From: Notospermus geniculatus
Lineage: Eukaryota > Nemertea > Pilidiophora > Heteronemertea > Lineidae
Assembly (NCBI GenBank): GCA_002633025.1
Contig: NMRB01000681.1
Span: forward strand, 214,641 to 278,640
DNA length: 64,000 nucleotides
Direction: 5' to 3'
In this document: positions 13,801 to 24,525 of the stretch, in pieces
How the letters are laid out: every line of letters begins with the position of its first letter
How positions within the stretch are numbered: the stretch's first letter is position 1
Program-made: the position numbers and the translations under genes
Notes under the pieces: generated by a model
Told to the model about the DNA's origin: nothing
The model's input: the letters and a program-made list of their open reading frames with translations, nothing else
Database searches by the model: none

Positions 13801-14440
13801 ATTTTGAATCAATATCTTAGTTGAGGTTCATGTAACAGATCGTCGAATTTAGACTTGAGCTCATCAGTAACTTCATTTTGAATCAATAATCTTAGTTTGG
13901 GTAACACATCGTTGATGTTAGTAGGCTAAAGCATGGCGCACACGAGCGACTAAAATGAGGGCGACTACCGATGCGACTACTAGGTCGAATGCGATAATTA
14001 CCTTTGAGGTCGATCAGTGATGTCATCCGCGACATCACTGATCTCCCACAGTGAAGCATTTGTCGCAAACGAGTAAAAAAACTACAAAAATGTTCAGTCG
14101 CTCCTGTAGTCGCAAGGCTAGTCGCCTAGAAAATAGCTCAAAAAATCGCTCGTGTGCGCCATGCTTAAGGAGCTCATCAGCGACTTCTCAAAGTTTTTTA
14201 GCGACACCCTGGGAATACTCACACTGTACTGATCAGAAGCATCCGAGATGGAGTCTGAGTCCGTATTGTCCTGTATCACTTTTTCCATCTTCTTCACCTG
14301 TAGCCTTGCCTCCCTCAGTTGGTGTTGTTTCGACATCCGATGTCTCTGGAGCGTGTAAAGCCGAGGGAACTTTACGTTGCATAGTTCGCATTCGAACTCT
14401 TCGATCAGATCGAACACGCTCTGCATTCCGAATTTCAGGC
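7810..14440 (-). CDS. two-finger C2H2 protein, 5 exons visible (partial)
   Basis: Exons, 5' to 3' on the minus strand: 14223-14440, 11150-11216, 10002-10206, 9313-9472 and 7810-8149. Each has an AG acceptor and a GT donor (GTGAGT, GTAAGT, GTAATG, GTAAGT, GTAGGC), and all four joins keep phase, giving about 329 residues. Exon 1 here holds finger FECELC..H-x5-H, and the third holds finger FRCDLC..H-x5-H. Both fingers are followed by a similar helix (HQLREARLQVKKMEK and HQLHQTKLKLQEMER), so the module is an internal duplication. The C2-x12-H-x5-H spacing resembles fingers that can bind RNA as well as DNA (known of that type, not shown here). The last exon is disordered, with repeated RDYQRP-like units and an IKQE sumoylation-type motif. 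A start codon exon is missing. The last exon either ends at the donor at 7809 or reads on to a stop at 7742. I do not recognise the family. Confidence 0.82.
8279..8493 (-). CDS. possible terminal exon of a type I membrane protein
   Basis: On the minus strand a frame of 70 residues ends in TGA at 8279-8281. It reads a short hydrophilic stretch (SPRGINVFGQDVLAAS), then about 28 strongly hydrophobic residues (residues ~27-52), then a basic-start tail FYKTWKVSSSEVEKGTNQLC. This is the layout of a membrane anchor plus short cytoplasmic tail. A possible acceptor (GTTCAG) precedes 8493. A different open frame at 8407-8598, starting at an ATG, overlaps its 5' part, so it may instead be one frameshifted reading frame. 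It lies in an intron of the two-finger gene on the same strand. No family is recognised. Confidence 0.35.
9233..9262 (-). repeat. 5S rRNA-derived fragment
   Basis: The minus strand reads GGTCAGGACTTGGATGGG then TGACC. This is nearly the box C end of animal 5S rRNA, differing at about two positions over 23. The rest of a 5S gene is absent, so this is a remnant, perhaps of a 5S-derived SINE. Confidence 0.6.
9590..9995. repeat. dispersed repeat (GAGCTCTGCC family) with nested MITE
   Basis: The same order of sequence, including CAGAAAGTGCT, AGAGCTCTGCC, a run of T, GGCTATGAGACC and GGGGCTTTAAC, occurs at 23495-23702 and 34255-34655. It occurs inverted at 25922-26140 and 37320-37540. This copy is interrupted by the element at 9626-9780. 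Confidence 0.75.
9626..9780. mobile_element. MITE with ~60-bp inverted arms
   Basis: Starts TAAAGCGGGTGATCCACTGT and ends with the near-complement ACAGTAAATCACCCGCTTTA. The inner arms share TTGAGACGGGGTTGCG. It is nested in the dispersed repeat of 9590-9995. Confidence 0.88.
12413..12503. mobile_element. short MITE, CATATTCATAAA termini
   Basis: Imperfect inverted ends GGGGCCATATTCATAAAC and GTTTTATGAATATGCGCC. Its termini are like those of the element at 19034-19150. Confidence 0.7.
13340..13925. repeat. tandem repeat of ~75-95 bp units with insertions
   Basis: Units contain AATCAATATCTTAGTTGAGG, AACAGATCGTCGAA and GAGCTCATCAGCGACTTC. Units vary in length, and the first is split by a small hairpin at 13384-13438 and by the MITE at 13468-13585. 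It lies in the intron after the first visible exon (14223-14440) of the two-finger gene. Confidence 0.85.
13468..13585. mobile_element. MITE, GGGCCGTATTCTAGAAG termini
   Basis: The inverted ends are GGGCCGTATTCTAGAAGG and CTTCGAGAATACGGGCC, and the next inner blocks AACTCTAAGG and CCTTAGAGTT also pair. A relative is at 52208-52319. Confidence 0.85.
13929..14166. mobile_element. MITE, AAGCATGGCGCACACGAGCG termini
   Basis: A 20-bp terminal inverted repeat, AAGCATGGCGCACACGAGCG, pairs with CGCTCGTGTGCGCCATGCTT. The inside carries further inverted blocks (CAGTGATGTC / GACATCACTG). It sits about 60 bp from the donor of the 14223-14440 exon. Confidence 0.9.
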
Positions 14441-14690
14441 CTGAAAAAATGAAGAAAATGGTTGACCAGATTCATCCGGCACTGCTTTCGTGGACTGATG
14501 GTAAAGTACAGGTGTGATAGGGATCAAAGTCCTCTGGAATCAAAGTCCGGTCTTATTATTTAGCGAGGGATTAGAAAATAATCTGGCAAATATATATGGC
14601 AAAAGAGACAATGACCATTCGGATATAACCTTACAATAGCGGGCTATTGTTTGTTGGACTTGCATTCCTAGGACGTTGGTTCCTGTCACA

Positions 14691-14864
14691 CCTGTGTAAC
14701 GTTTTCTAGTGTTCCCCATATCTCAGTATTTCCATATAATTTTTTTAGAGACCATGATTTTTCAACAGGGGAATACACAGGAATCCGTCACTCTCGTTTC
14801 ACAGCGTTCCCCCAATGAAGGGAAACACTGAGGAACGGGAACATTGAAGTACTACACACCGGGT
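14691..14864. mobile_element. inverted-repeat element, TGTAACGTTTTCTAGTGTTCC family
   Basis: Imperfect inverted ends carry TGTAACGTTTTCTAGTGTTC and its diverged complement ending in ACACACCGG. The same family lies at 47104-47268, with related ends at 30762 and 42361. Confidence 0.65.
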
Positions 14865-17216
14865 TCGATAGAAAATGAAGTTGTTCGTAATCTTGCAGTG
14901 CACGTGGCTGGCCTCCAAAAAACTTGGTTTCCAATGCCTCAGTCATCAGATTCTAACAGATGCGTTGAAATAATGGACCGGTATTGGTTTGCTGAAGGGG
15001 CCTGGACCCGGGGCAACCTTAATGAATCTTTGTGTTATCTTTGGTGGTAAATTGCTGTAACCTCATTTTGAAGTAATCAGCCCTCATTTTTCACTTAAGA
15101 CAACCTTGACCAATGACCTCGAGTTCTCATTGAAACAGAAGCCATTGTCTGAACATGCTGGGTACGGACAATTCCAGGGTGTCTAATTCCTCACTAAAAA
15201 GGTCAGAAATGGAAAATTAAACTTTCACTCCAGAGTTTTAGTGGATTCTTCGACTTAAATAGCCTTAAGAATGCAGGGAAGGAAGCCCTGTCGTCAGGGA
15301 GGGTAAGGCACTGACCTAAATCACTGGGACAGCTTGGTAGGACCACAGTAAATATGGCCATCATTAGGAGTCCCTTTACAATCGACATTAGCCATTAGTG
15401 TGATCACGAAATTGCTCCATCAAACTGGCGAAATATTCTGGTAAAAACAACCTGTCTTGCTAACATTTTACATTCAATTTTAAAAGCCACATATTGTTAC
15501 CCTGAAATGTACGTACCGTACATATGAGAAATTTCTTACGCTATTTATACTGTTGGGTACTACGTGGATCAAAGATAGGTGGCCCAGTGTTGGTAGATGT
15601 TGTCACAAACAGCAGCGCATTTTGATATACATGCACTGTAACGTTACGAAACAATTCATGTTGAAATATTTGAACGTTATTTCACGAAAAGTAATACATG
15701 TATATACATAGTGGGCAAACCTTCCCGATGAGTTAAGTTGAGGTGACCAAAATGGTTGACTTTATCACATAACATCATCGTGATTACATATGTTGCGCTC
15801 ATTATGGTACCCATACACAAAATATTTGAATGAATACCATTTTGCGAAAAAAAAATACTGGAGAAAATACAAGAAAAAATAGAGAGTTCAAGAGATGATT
15901 CTTCTAACCTTAAGACTGACTAACAATTCATTACCTTCATCGCAAGTTATCAATAGCGTTAAGGTCACCAATTGCGGAACGATTTATTGAGTAGGCCTAC
16001 GCGATTTTCGCGAAAGGAAATAGGCCTACCAGTGGGAAGAACCTGAATCACAATCATACATGAGTTGCGGTGGCCAAAGTGGTCGGAACCGATGACACAT
16101 CGCGGTCGTCACGTCTGTCCCATTACTTGACAATGATCAGAAGAAGAAAAGTATCATCGACAACGACTGAATTATAGAAAATTGAGTCAATAGAAAGTTG
16201 TTTCCCTTTATCCCGTTGTATTCCTGTAGAGACGAACCCGGACTTCTAGAAGCTCATTCATGCGCTGTAGGTACCGAATGTAAGTGACATATTAATGATT
16301 TTACTGTAGTGATAACTACAATCAATAGACTCTTTTATCTACTTTTGCAACAATCCAGTTGGACGTTCACATTGACATGAACCGAATCATCCGACTGCCA
16401 GGAGAATAAGAACATCGGAGATACATGTATGTTGTCGACACTTCTTTCGTAATATTTGGAATTTCCTTTCCATAGGCGAAATTACTCGATTTTTCCTCCT
16501 TCCAAAAAGTGTATCATCTAATTGAATTTTCCTTATCAATCCGTCATCAGCTTGCTTGTCATTTACTTGATTGTTTCCATTCTTTCCAACCATTGCTTTA
16601 TTTCCTTTATTGTATTCACCATATGATATTTTTACTTTGCACGCGTCGGGTCGTTTTCACTCCTTCCTGTTCCTTCTTTCCCTGACAAGCGTTCCAAAAT
16701 CTATCCTCGCTGGTCGAAGGGCGAAGTGACCGTAGGCCTTGAAATGTCAAGATGTCCTTCTGTTCATTGATGGAAGTTACAACACATCCGAATATTAACA
16801 TCAATTGTAAAACGCCCTCTGTGACAGTTTTGGTCTCGAATTGAATTTTCCTGATATCATTCTTCATCGGCTTGTCATCTTCTTGATTATTCCATTCTTT
16901 TTAACCATTGCTTTTATTATTTCCTTTATTGTATTTTCCATATTTCTACTTTGACCGGGTTATTTTTCACTCATCAGCTTCCTACATCATGACATGTATT
17001 CCATCTTGTCCAATTACTCCTACCCTCACTGGTCGAAGGGCGAAGTGACCGTACCTTAACTACCATAACCGCACGCCTTGATATGTCAAGATGTCCTATA
17101 CTGTAGATTCTCTGATGGAAGTAGCAACAGATCTGAATTAAGATCAAGTAGGCTACACAATGCCTTCTGTGACAATTATTGGTCCCGAATATTCGTGCGA
17201 TTCCACGCCTGGCCAT
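14865..17216. other. AT-rich non-coding stretch, no gene seen
   Basis: Only short frames. Two similar blocks, about 16700-16860 and 17020-17180, share CTGGTCGAAGGGCGAAGTGACCGTA-type sequence, also seen near 6115-6140, so another dispersed repeat is present. The missing 5' exon of the two-finger gene may lie here, but I could not find it. Confidence 0.5.
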
Positions 17217-17345
17217 TTATATGCATGGGAGATCCAAGTTAAGAATACCAAGTGTGAGGATTCCAAGTGAGGAACATGAGTAGCTTGCGATGACCTCTTC
17301 CAAACTTATCAGGGCCAATAATGCTTTATCTCTAGCCCTGATGGA
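17217..17345 (+). repeat. SINE 3' fragment
   Basis: It contains AAGTGAGGAACATGAGTAGC, CAGGGCCAATAATGC and GCCCTGATGG in the same order as the tail of the tRNA-headed element at 59030-59285. It is therefore a head-truncated copy of that SINE. Confidence 0.7.
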
Positions 17346-17390
17346 TAAATCCAACAATATAGTTATGAAATCGAGCAGCTGAATCACCAC

Positions 17391-17580
17391 TGCCTGAAGA
17401 AGACTCCGGTGTGGGGTCGAAAATTTGCAAATATCGGGGACGACTTGTAATATATTGGTGAAATCATATAGATATCGAAAAAAGAGCACAAAAACGACAC
17501 ACAGTATACAATAAATCGGAAAGTCGTCTCCGAATATTTCGCAAATTTTCCACCCCAATCGGGGTCTTCCTCAGGCGCTA
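17391..17580. repeat. inverted pair with hammerhead-like cores
   Basis: The plus strand from 17394 reads CTGAAGA, a hairpin (GACTCC/GGGGTC) and GAAAA. The minus strand from 17574 reads CTGAGGA, a hairpin (GACCCC/GGGGTG) and GAAAA. The two arms are about 55 bp and flank a 65-bp AT-rich spacer. The same core recurs at 20613-20640. Confidence 0.7.
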
Positions 17581-17976
17581 TATAGAAGAGATCCCAGAGG
17601 TGAAATCATATACATATTGTACACAATCCTTTGAAGAGATAGGGATACAAACATTTAAAGTCATTTTGGGTCGAGATAAAAGCTCGTCACCAATCACAGT
17701 GCAAAGTACATGTATACTTACTTTATTAACAGTATTCCTAAATGACGACACCTCCTATACTTGACTCGGCGGTATCCTAATCAGGTTTAATTGAAATCCT
17801 TTCGTTCGGCGAGCTGTCACCAAGACACTATAAACAATTGTCATCTAAACATCTATCCGTTTTCGACTAAGAGAATTCAAACTTGGGTGAAGGAATGAAA
17901 TTGTCGGCCCTTAAAGGAAGTTACTCCGCTGCGGGAAGGTCTCCACCATACTCTTGAGAACAAAACAAGTACAACA

Positions 17977-18139
17977 ATGGCCGAAGTTCTGCCACAATCG
18001 ATGCAAATGCCAACAACACCTCGTCTGCCCGCCTGCCCAGTGGAAATGGAAGGATTTCACTACAGCAGGAAACTCCTGAATGAAATTCGTCCCCAAGACA
18101 CGTCGAAGCTGCCGTCAGCCTTACGAGGTGCACACAGAG
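17977..18139 (+). CDS. candidate first coding exon, unknown protein
   Basis: An ATG in good context (ACAACAATGG) opens a frame beginning MAEVLPQSMQMPTTPRLP that holds FHYSRKLLNEIRP and TSKLPSALRG. It runs into two possible donors, GTGCAC at 18128 or GTAGGT at 18140, both leaving phase 1. The YSRKLLN stretch loosely resembles eIF4E-binding motifs (Tyr-x4-Leu-hydrophobic), but the last position is Asn, so I do not claim that. No following exon was found. Confidence 0.3.
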
Positions 18140-18953
18140 GTAGGTTGTCAAAGCACCGGACTAGTCTTATGGAGAGATCCGATTTCCCCGAGGTCCTGTT
18201 GGCCACGATCTGTCATTAATTGTACGGTACATATCCCGCGGGTACAACGGTTCTAGTGAACGAGCAAACAGGCCTAGTTCCCATAAAGGAGCGTCATTTG
18301 GAGTTGTAACTTAATAATATACATTACAATACCCAAGGCGATCCCAATGCAAGTTTTGATAAAACTAAAGATAATAATTCATTTTTCGTTGTGGCATTAA
18401 GACAGTTTGCCTGTTAAGACGGCCAGGCGATGTGCAGTAGGCCCGGGGTTAAGGAATGACCGCGGATAATGCAATGGTACGTTGAAAAATAATACCAAAG
18501 GGAGAAAACAGAACGAGTTTTCATTCTGACTGACTGAGGCGTTATGATTACGGTGTAATGAAAAATTTCGTTGGCAAACTGACCAATACTACCTCTCAGG
18601 CACCTTACACATCATGCGTTCAAGCGACAAAGAAGAATGACTGCATGCAAGAAGCTTTCTCATTGGAAAGCAGACGACGTAGCGGCATAAAAGGAATCAA
18701 ACATAAAGGTCCAATACAAATTTAGTATTTTATAAATGTGGACAGTATCCCTTTAAACTTCGACAGATTTTCATTCCGACTCTTTCATATGATAGGCAAC
18801 ATCTTTCTGCATGTTTAGTGCAAATTTTGTTGAATTCTGACGAGTTGATCTTATGATACAACAGGACTCAATTGATGTTTGATTCCTTTACGGTAGCGGT
18901 CATTTCTTTGAGCATTAGGCCTAGGTAAACCTGTGATGCGTTGAAGCTTGCAA

Positions 18954-20539
18954 TTCAAGTTAAGAAATTGCAGTAACGGTGTGACAACGGTGATATGAAT
19001 AAAAGCTAGCAAATGCTTTTACATGTACTTCAGGACCCATATTCATAAAACCCTGCTAGGCTTAGTTGCCTGCTAAAGTGCCTAGTTTGTGAAAACCAAT
19101 GTACACAACTAGCAGCCAACTAAGCTAGCAAGGTTTTATGAATATGGGCCCAGATTTGTACAGCATAGCATTGTGCATTTGTACTGCAAAATTCAAATAA
19201 AAGCATACTAGTCTATGTATGGCCCAATGAAAGCAAAACGCAACCGAGGTGGCACTGGATAAAGCAGCTGCCCACAGACACCGAACTGAGGATTTTCCCG
19301 TCACGTGCTGACGCCTCTGGATCACCACTCACAATTTGGGAGGGTTAGCACACTGTCAGCAGGGACTATTTCTCCAACAACCGACGACTCGATTGCCAGC
19401 ACAGTTTGGCTACAGAATCATACCTGATGTCATATTGTCACCAAATCATCGTAACAACTCAGTGATCGCTTGAATCTGGCCGAAAACGTTTTCGGACAAT
19501 GGCAAATATTTGTCCCCAAATTCCGTATCCCTTTTGCACGCCCCAGTAATTATTGTGCTCAATTCCAGCAGCCGACTGAGCGGTGTCTTCATAATCTTTT
19601 CCTGTCTCCAGGAAACTCGATCCATTGGGAAAACATTGCTAAAAATACAGCCGCAAAAACTGCACATCCTCGGGGGAGAACTGCAGCTGTTCTCGAGGAC
19701 TGAAGCCGAGGCTTACTAGCGCACCCTCATCGTGAATGCTCGGCAGAAAATACGCCAATTTTGATTTCGTGCCAGTGAACTGGATAATCTGTTTACTTTG
19801 TTGATTTTGACCGTCTTGTCCATGACCGATCGCCAACAATGGGTGAAATCGAAATTGAGATTTATGAGCAGACGACACGCAGGGCCGCTTACGACAATGA
19901 CAACAAATCCACCTGGGTCTGCCCACCTCGCGGATTATCACGACCATTATGACGGCCATCATGGCACTGACATCAATAGATTGATGGGTATATATAATTA
20001 AGTGGGGATCAGTCGTCAAAGGCTGAGGCAGGGAGAGCAATTGATCAACACGGCTCACAATGCCAGCAGACGACTGCGGGTACGGCGCCATTATATGGTT
20101 GTCACCAGGCTGACAAGATGACAGAGTGAAACAGAGTGAACGGTGATGCTTGGGGAGTAGTGAACCGTACAACGAGGGCCTGTTTATCATCCCCAGTACG
20201 ACAAGGAGTCGCAACTGGTACAAATTCAGTCTCCAAAGCAATGACCTGGACACTGGTCAGGCATCAGCGACACTGCTTCCGTTTTGGTCAGCAACGGGCG
20301 ACAGGAGAGCAACATACGCCGAGTTGACAGCGAAAACCTGTTGTCCAGTTGATGTTTACATAAAAAGTTGGCAAGGTGGTCGGAAACGCGGGGAGAAGGC
20401 CGCATATGCCGCAAACAGTGCGAAAGATAGGCCTATCAACCACATGCATTACAAAGTAGGGCAAATAAGGAGGCCTGATTCACGAAGATGACCAAATCTC
20501 GAGAGAAACAAACAGAAAGAACAAATAAAAGTGCGTCCG
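18954..20539. repeat. 1.6-kb tandem duplication, copy 1
   Basis: It starts TTCAAGTTAAGAAATTGCAG and ends AATAAAAGTGCGTCCG. It is almost identical to 20541-22179 apart from the MITE at 19034-19150. Minus-strand frames at 19639-20253 (204 codons) and 19446-19667 (73 codons) recur in copy 2, but substitutions between copies do not favour one frame, so I give no gene call. Confidence 0.95.
19034..19150. mobile_element. MITE inserted in copy 1 only
   Basis: Inverted ends GACCCATATTCATAAAACC and GGTTTTATGAATATGGGCC. CAG lies on both sides (19031-19033, 19151-19153), and copy 2 keeps the single uninterrupted site TTCAGATTTG at about 20786. That shows a clean insertion. Confidence 0.9.
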
Positions 20540-20540
20540 N

Positions 20541-22179
20541 TTCAAGTTAAGAAATTGCAGTAATGGCGAGACAACGTTACTTTTCTGGATGGAGTTCCAT
20601 ACTGAAAATTGCCTGAGGAAGACCCCGGTTGGGGTCGAAAATTTGCGAAATTTTGGAAGTTGACTTCCTATATATACATGTATATAGGAAGTCCGATGAT
20701 ATATCATCATTTTGTGCATGTGTCGACTTTTGTGCTCTTTTTTCTTTGAACGGTGATATGAATAAAAGCTAGCAAATGCTTTTACTTCAGATTTGTTCAG
20801 CATAGCATTGTGCATCTGTACTGCAAAATTCAAATAAAAGCATACTAGACTTTATACATATGGCCTAATGAAAGGAAATGACGAACCGAGGTGGAACTGG
20901 ATAAAGCAGAAGACACAGACACCGAACTGAGGATTTTCCAGTGACGTGCCGACGCCTCTGGATCACCACTCACAATTTGGGAGGGTTAGCACACTGTCAG
21001 GGACTATTTCTCCAACAAAAGACGACTCGATTGCCAGCACAGTTTGGCTACAGAATCATACCTGATGTCATATTGTCACCAAATCATCGTAACAGCTCAG
21101 TGATCGCTTGAATCGGGCCGAAAACGTTTTCGGACAATGGCAAATATTTGTCCCCAAATTCCGTATCCCTTTTGCACGCCCCAGTAATTATTGTGCTCAA
21201 TTCCAGCAGCCGACTGAGCGGTGTCTTCATAATCTTTTCCTGTCTCCAGGAAACACGATCCATTGGGAAAACATTGCTAAAAATACAGCCGCAAAAACTG
21301 CACATCCTCGGGGGAGAATTGCAGCTGTTCTCGAGGACTGAAGCCGAGGCTTACTAGCGCACCCTCATCGTGAATGCTCGGCAGAAAATACGTCAATTTT
21401 GATTTCGTGCCAGTGAACTGGATAATCTGTTTACTTTGTTGATTTTGACTGTGTTGTCCATGACCGATCGCCAACAATGGGTGAAATCGAAATTGAGATT
21501 TATGAGCAGACGACACGCAGGGCCGCTTACGACAATGACAACAAATCCACCTGGGTCTGCCCACCTCGCGGATTATCACGACCATTATGACGGCCATCAT
21601 GGCACTGACATCAATAGATTGATGGGTATATATAATTAAGTGGGGATCAGTCGTCAAAGGCTGAGGCAGGGAGAGCAATTGATCAACACGGCTCACAATG
21701 CCAGCAGACGACTGCGGGTAAGGCGCCATTATATGGTTGTCACCAGGCTGACAAGATGACAGAGTGAAACAGAGTGAACGGTGATGCTTGGGGAGTAGTG
21801 AACCGTACAACGAGGGCCTGTTTATCATCCCCAGTACGACGAAGACTCGCAACGGGTACAAATTCAGTCTCCAAAGCAATGACCTGGACACTGGTCAGGC
21901 ATCAGCGACACTGCTTCCGTTTTGGTCAGCACGGGGCGACAGAAGAGCAACATACGCCGAGTTGACAGCGAAAACCTGTTGTCCAGTTGATGTTTACATA
22001 AAAAGTTGGCAAGGTGGTCGGAAACGCGGGGAGAAGGCCGCATATGCCGCAAACAGTGCGAAAGATAGGCCTATCAACCACATGCATTACAAAGTAGGGC
22101 AAATAAGGAGGCCTGATTCACGAAGATGACCAAATCTCGAGAGAAACAAACAGAAAGAACAAATAAAAGTGCGTCCGTA
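20541..22179. repeat. 1.6-kb tandem duplication, copy 2
   Basis: Direct repeat of 18954-20539. The single N at 20540 lies exactly between the copies. It carries the private insertion 20577-20748 and repeats the minus-strand frames as 21277-21891 and 21084-21305. Confidence 0.95.
20577..20748 (+). mobile_element. 172-bp insertion with hammerhead-like core, copy 2 only
   Basis: AACG flanks both sides, and copy 1 has the empty site GACAACGGTG. The insert holds CTGAGGA, a GACCCC/GGGGTC hairpin and GAAAA at 20613-20640. It ends in a TTTTGTGCTCTTTTTTC tail that is also found, inverted, in the spacer at 17450-17520. Confidence 0.8.
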
Positions 22180-23003
22180 ACAGAAAGACAAGAATCCCCA
22201 CGCCACGGTATCCATCATGTCCATGGTTTGCCTAAGGATTCTGTACAAAACAAACAGTGCTTGAGAAAGTGACCATTACTTACTTGCGAGCTTCATTGAT
22301 ACAGCCTATACTGAGTCCAATCAGAAGTTATCCACAGAATGAGCGGAATGCGGGGAACACACGACCATGCGCGAATCGCCTAAGACAATATAACGTCATA
22401 CGAGTTAACCAGCAAAACACTGTCGCCCGAGGTAGGTATCTAGATTTCTCGCATCCAGCTCGCCAATCTCTCGCTATTTGTGCAGTCACCTCTGGCTTGG
22501 AGTTGCCGTCATTTCTTCCCATTGAAATTAGCGGGCAGAAATAGACGCCGGGATCAAAGTACCGAAGGTAATTAATTAGCCAGTGGCGATGCCTGGACCC
22601 AAGCCGGTGAGGGATTACGAAGCGGTTTGGGAGGGATCGACGCAACTTGCCCCCGGCCTGCCTCACAGGTTTCCTACGATTATCAGCACCGCTTTGTTCA
22701 TGCCGCACGTAGGTGTGAAACTCCCGGGGGTACACTCCCAAGTTTCTAATGAACTTTCAATTCCCGCTTTCAATGAGGAGCCCTCAGGAATTTTCCTTTT
22801 TATGAGAAAAATCACAGAGTTGCCTGCGATAGGTTTCAGCCGCATGGCGGTGGTTCATTTTGCCAGCGTTTGTATAGCCGTTTCCACCCCAAGAAGATCG
22901 AATCCCTGCGCAGATGGTATAATGGTTACCATGGAATACCCCGCATCGCGTGAGTGGAACATTCCACAGCAGTGGACAAACGAACTGGGTCGACGAGACG
23001 GGT
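22180..23003. other. unique spacer between the duplications
   Basis: A plus-strand frame from ATG 22589 to 23005 (about 138 codons) and a minus-strand frame 22328-22741 overlap with no motif or splice support. No gene is called. Confidence 0.4.
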
Positions 23004-24123
23004 AACAATTGATAGCCGAGGTAAGCTTTGATGTGACATCAATATAATATTATCATTCCTTCCGTCCACATTGTCACCTTTGCAGCTACGACTGAAAATA
23101 GCTCATTAACTCAATAGTAAAACCGTTACTTGAGTCATGATAACTGTCCATTGATACTGACAACCTCGTGCCGGAGACGTGACGCTTGAAGATGGAGCCT
23201 GTCACAAAATTGACAACTTTGACAATAAATCGGCAAACGTTTTGTTTCATCAGCAACATCTTGAAGGTATTCGACTTCAGAGTCGAGGTCATTGTTTAGA
23301 TTTAACTTTAAGACAAGTAGCGGTTTTATAAAGGTTACCTCTCTCCGTTCCCTTCCTCAGGCAAGACTCTAGCCTTCCTTTCCTCTTTCGGAGTTGAAGT
23401 GTCTCAGTCTTTGACTTGACTCAGTACTTACGACTTACTTATGCGGTTGGTTTTATTTCCTTGTTCTCTTCAATCTTTAAAGCTACACTGTACTGAATTC
23501 AGAAAGTGCTTACGTTCGCCGACGTTAGTTTAAGAAATCAAACGATAAACGTTAACTTTACGACAAAGCAGATCTTGATTCTCTGAAGTACGACGTATCA
23601 GGCAAGCATTTTGGGTACCTTCACAAGGCTATGAGACCACTATCTGCATTCACTTAACGCTTTGAAAATATCGCAAAATTCAATATACAGGCGCTTTAAC
23701 TTCGTCTATCGTAGACATGAAGATACCTCCGTCTATTATTGGCATAAGATGTGAGTGTCATTCTTTCTCCTTTTTTCCTTAGCCTTTCCAATGACTCACT
23801 AAAAAAAGGAAAAAAAAATGAATCCTCCCCGGCCTGTCGTGTGGTATGAATATGACTTGGTTACTAGTATGTAGCCGGTGACGGAGATGCCAGCCAGCTC
23901 CGGAGTTGAAGATTATCTTTATTCGTGACCGCTATACTGTTAAAGTACCGATTAACTTGAGGGACAATTAAAACATTTTACAGAGCACTTCAGTTTACCA
24001 AGGGTCACGCATTGGACCAAATTTACTTGTAGTTTTCGTATCGAAAGATGATTTTAAAAGACGAAGTAAATCTTTTTAAAGTTTCCTTGGTGGCTTAAAA
24101 AGACGATCGAGACATTGAAGTCC

Positions 24124-24525
24124 TTAAAGGCCATGGAGGTCACTCTTTGCATAAACTGAAAAGAAAAATTGTTGAACATTCTCGACTAAATCGCGTCGAA
24201 GAAAAAAGAACTTTGAACTTTCTGAATACGTTTTGCCAGTGGCCTTTTTCTTGAGGGATAGTATGGTGACGATTTGACATAATGATGTTACAAAAAATGT
24301 TCCATACCTTGGGGATAATGTCGCATGGCGGTTAGTTTCCATAGCCGGACTTCTTGCAGCCCGCAGCTCAAAAAACCGCCCTGAGCAGACCCTGGGTTGA
24401 TAGCAGACGGACGGCAAAATAATCGCTCCCAGTGCGGAAAGCACAGAATGGATCGGGTTTTTTTCTTCCCGGCGCAGCTGGACTGGATCGCAGATCTTGG
24501 CACATTGGCGAATTCTCGAGTTCAT
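24124..24525 (-). CDS. hypothetical 133-codon ORF in copy A
   Basis: The frame begins MNSRIRQCAKICDPVQLRRE at a true ATG and stays open in both duplication copies, with only a few changes around residues 20-25 caused by homopolymer rearrangement that kept the frame. No domain, signal peptide or splice context is recognised. Retention of the frame may be chance at this level of identity. Confidence 0.2.
   Translation of the reverse strand: MNSRIRQCAKICDPVQLRREEKNPIHSVLSALGAIILPSVCYQPRVCSGRFFELRAARSPAMETNRHATLSPRYGTFFVTSLCQIVTILSLKKKATGKTYSESSKFFFLRRDLVENVQQFFFSVYAKSDLHGL

Noticed and set aside
19446-20253. Minus-strand ORFs repeated in the 1.6-kb duplication
   Set aside because: Several frames are open at once, and differences between copies change residues as often as not in the long frame.
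22589-23005. Plus-strand ORF of about 138 codons
   Set aside because: It overlaps a minus-strand frame of similar length, has no motif, and its 3' end crosses the start of the 11-kb duplication.
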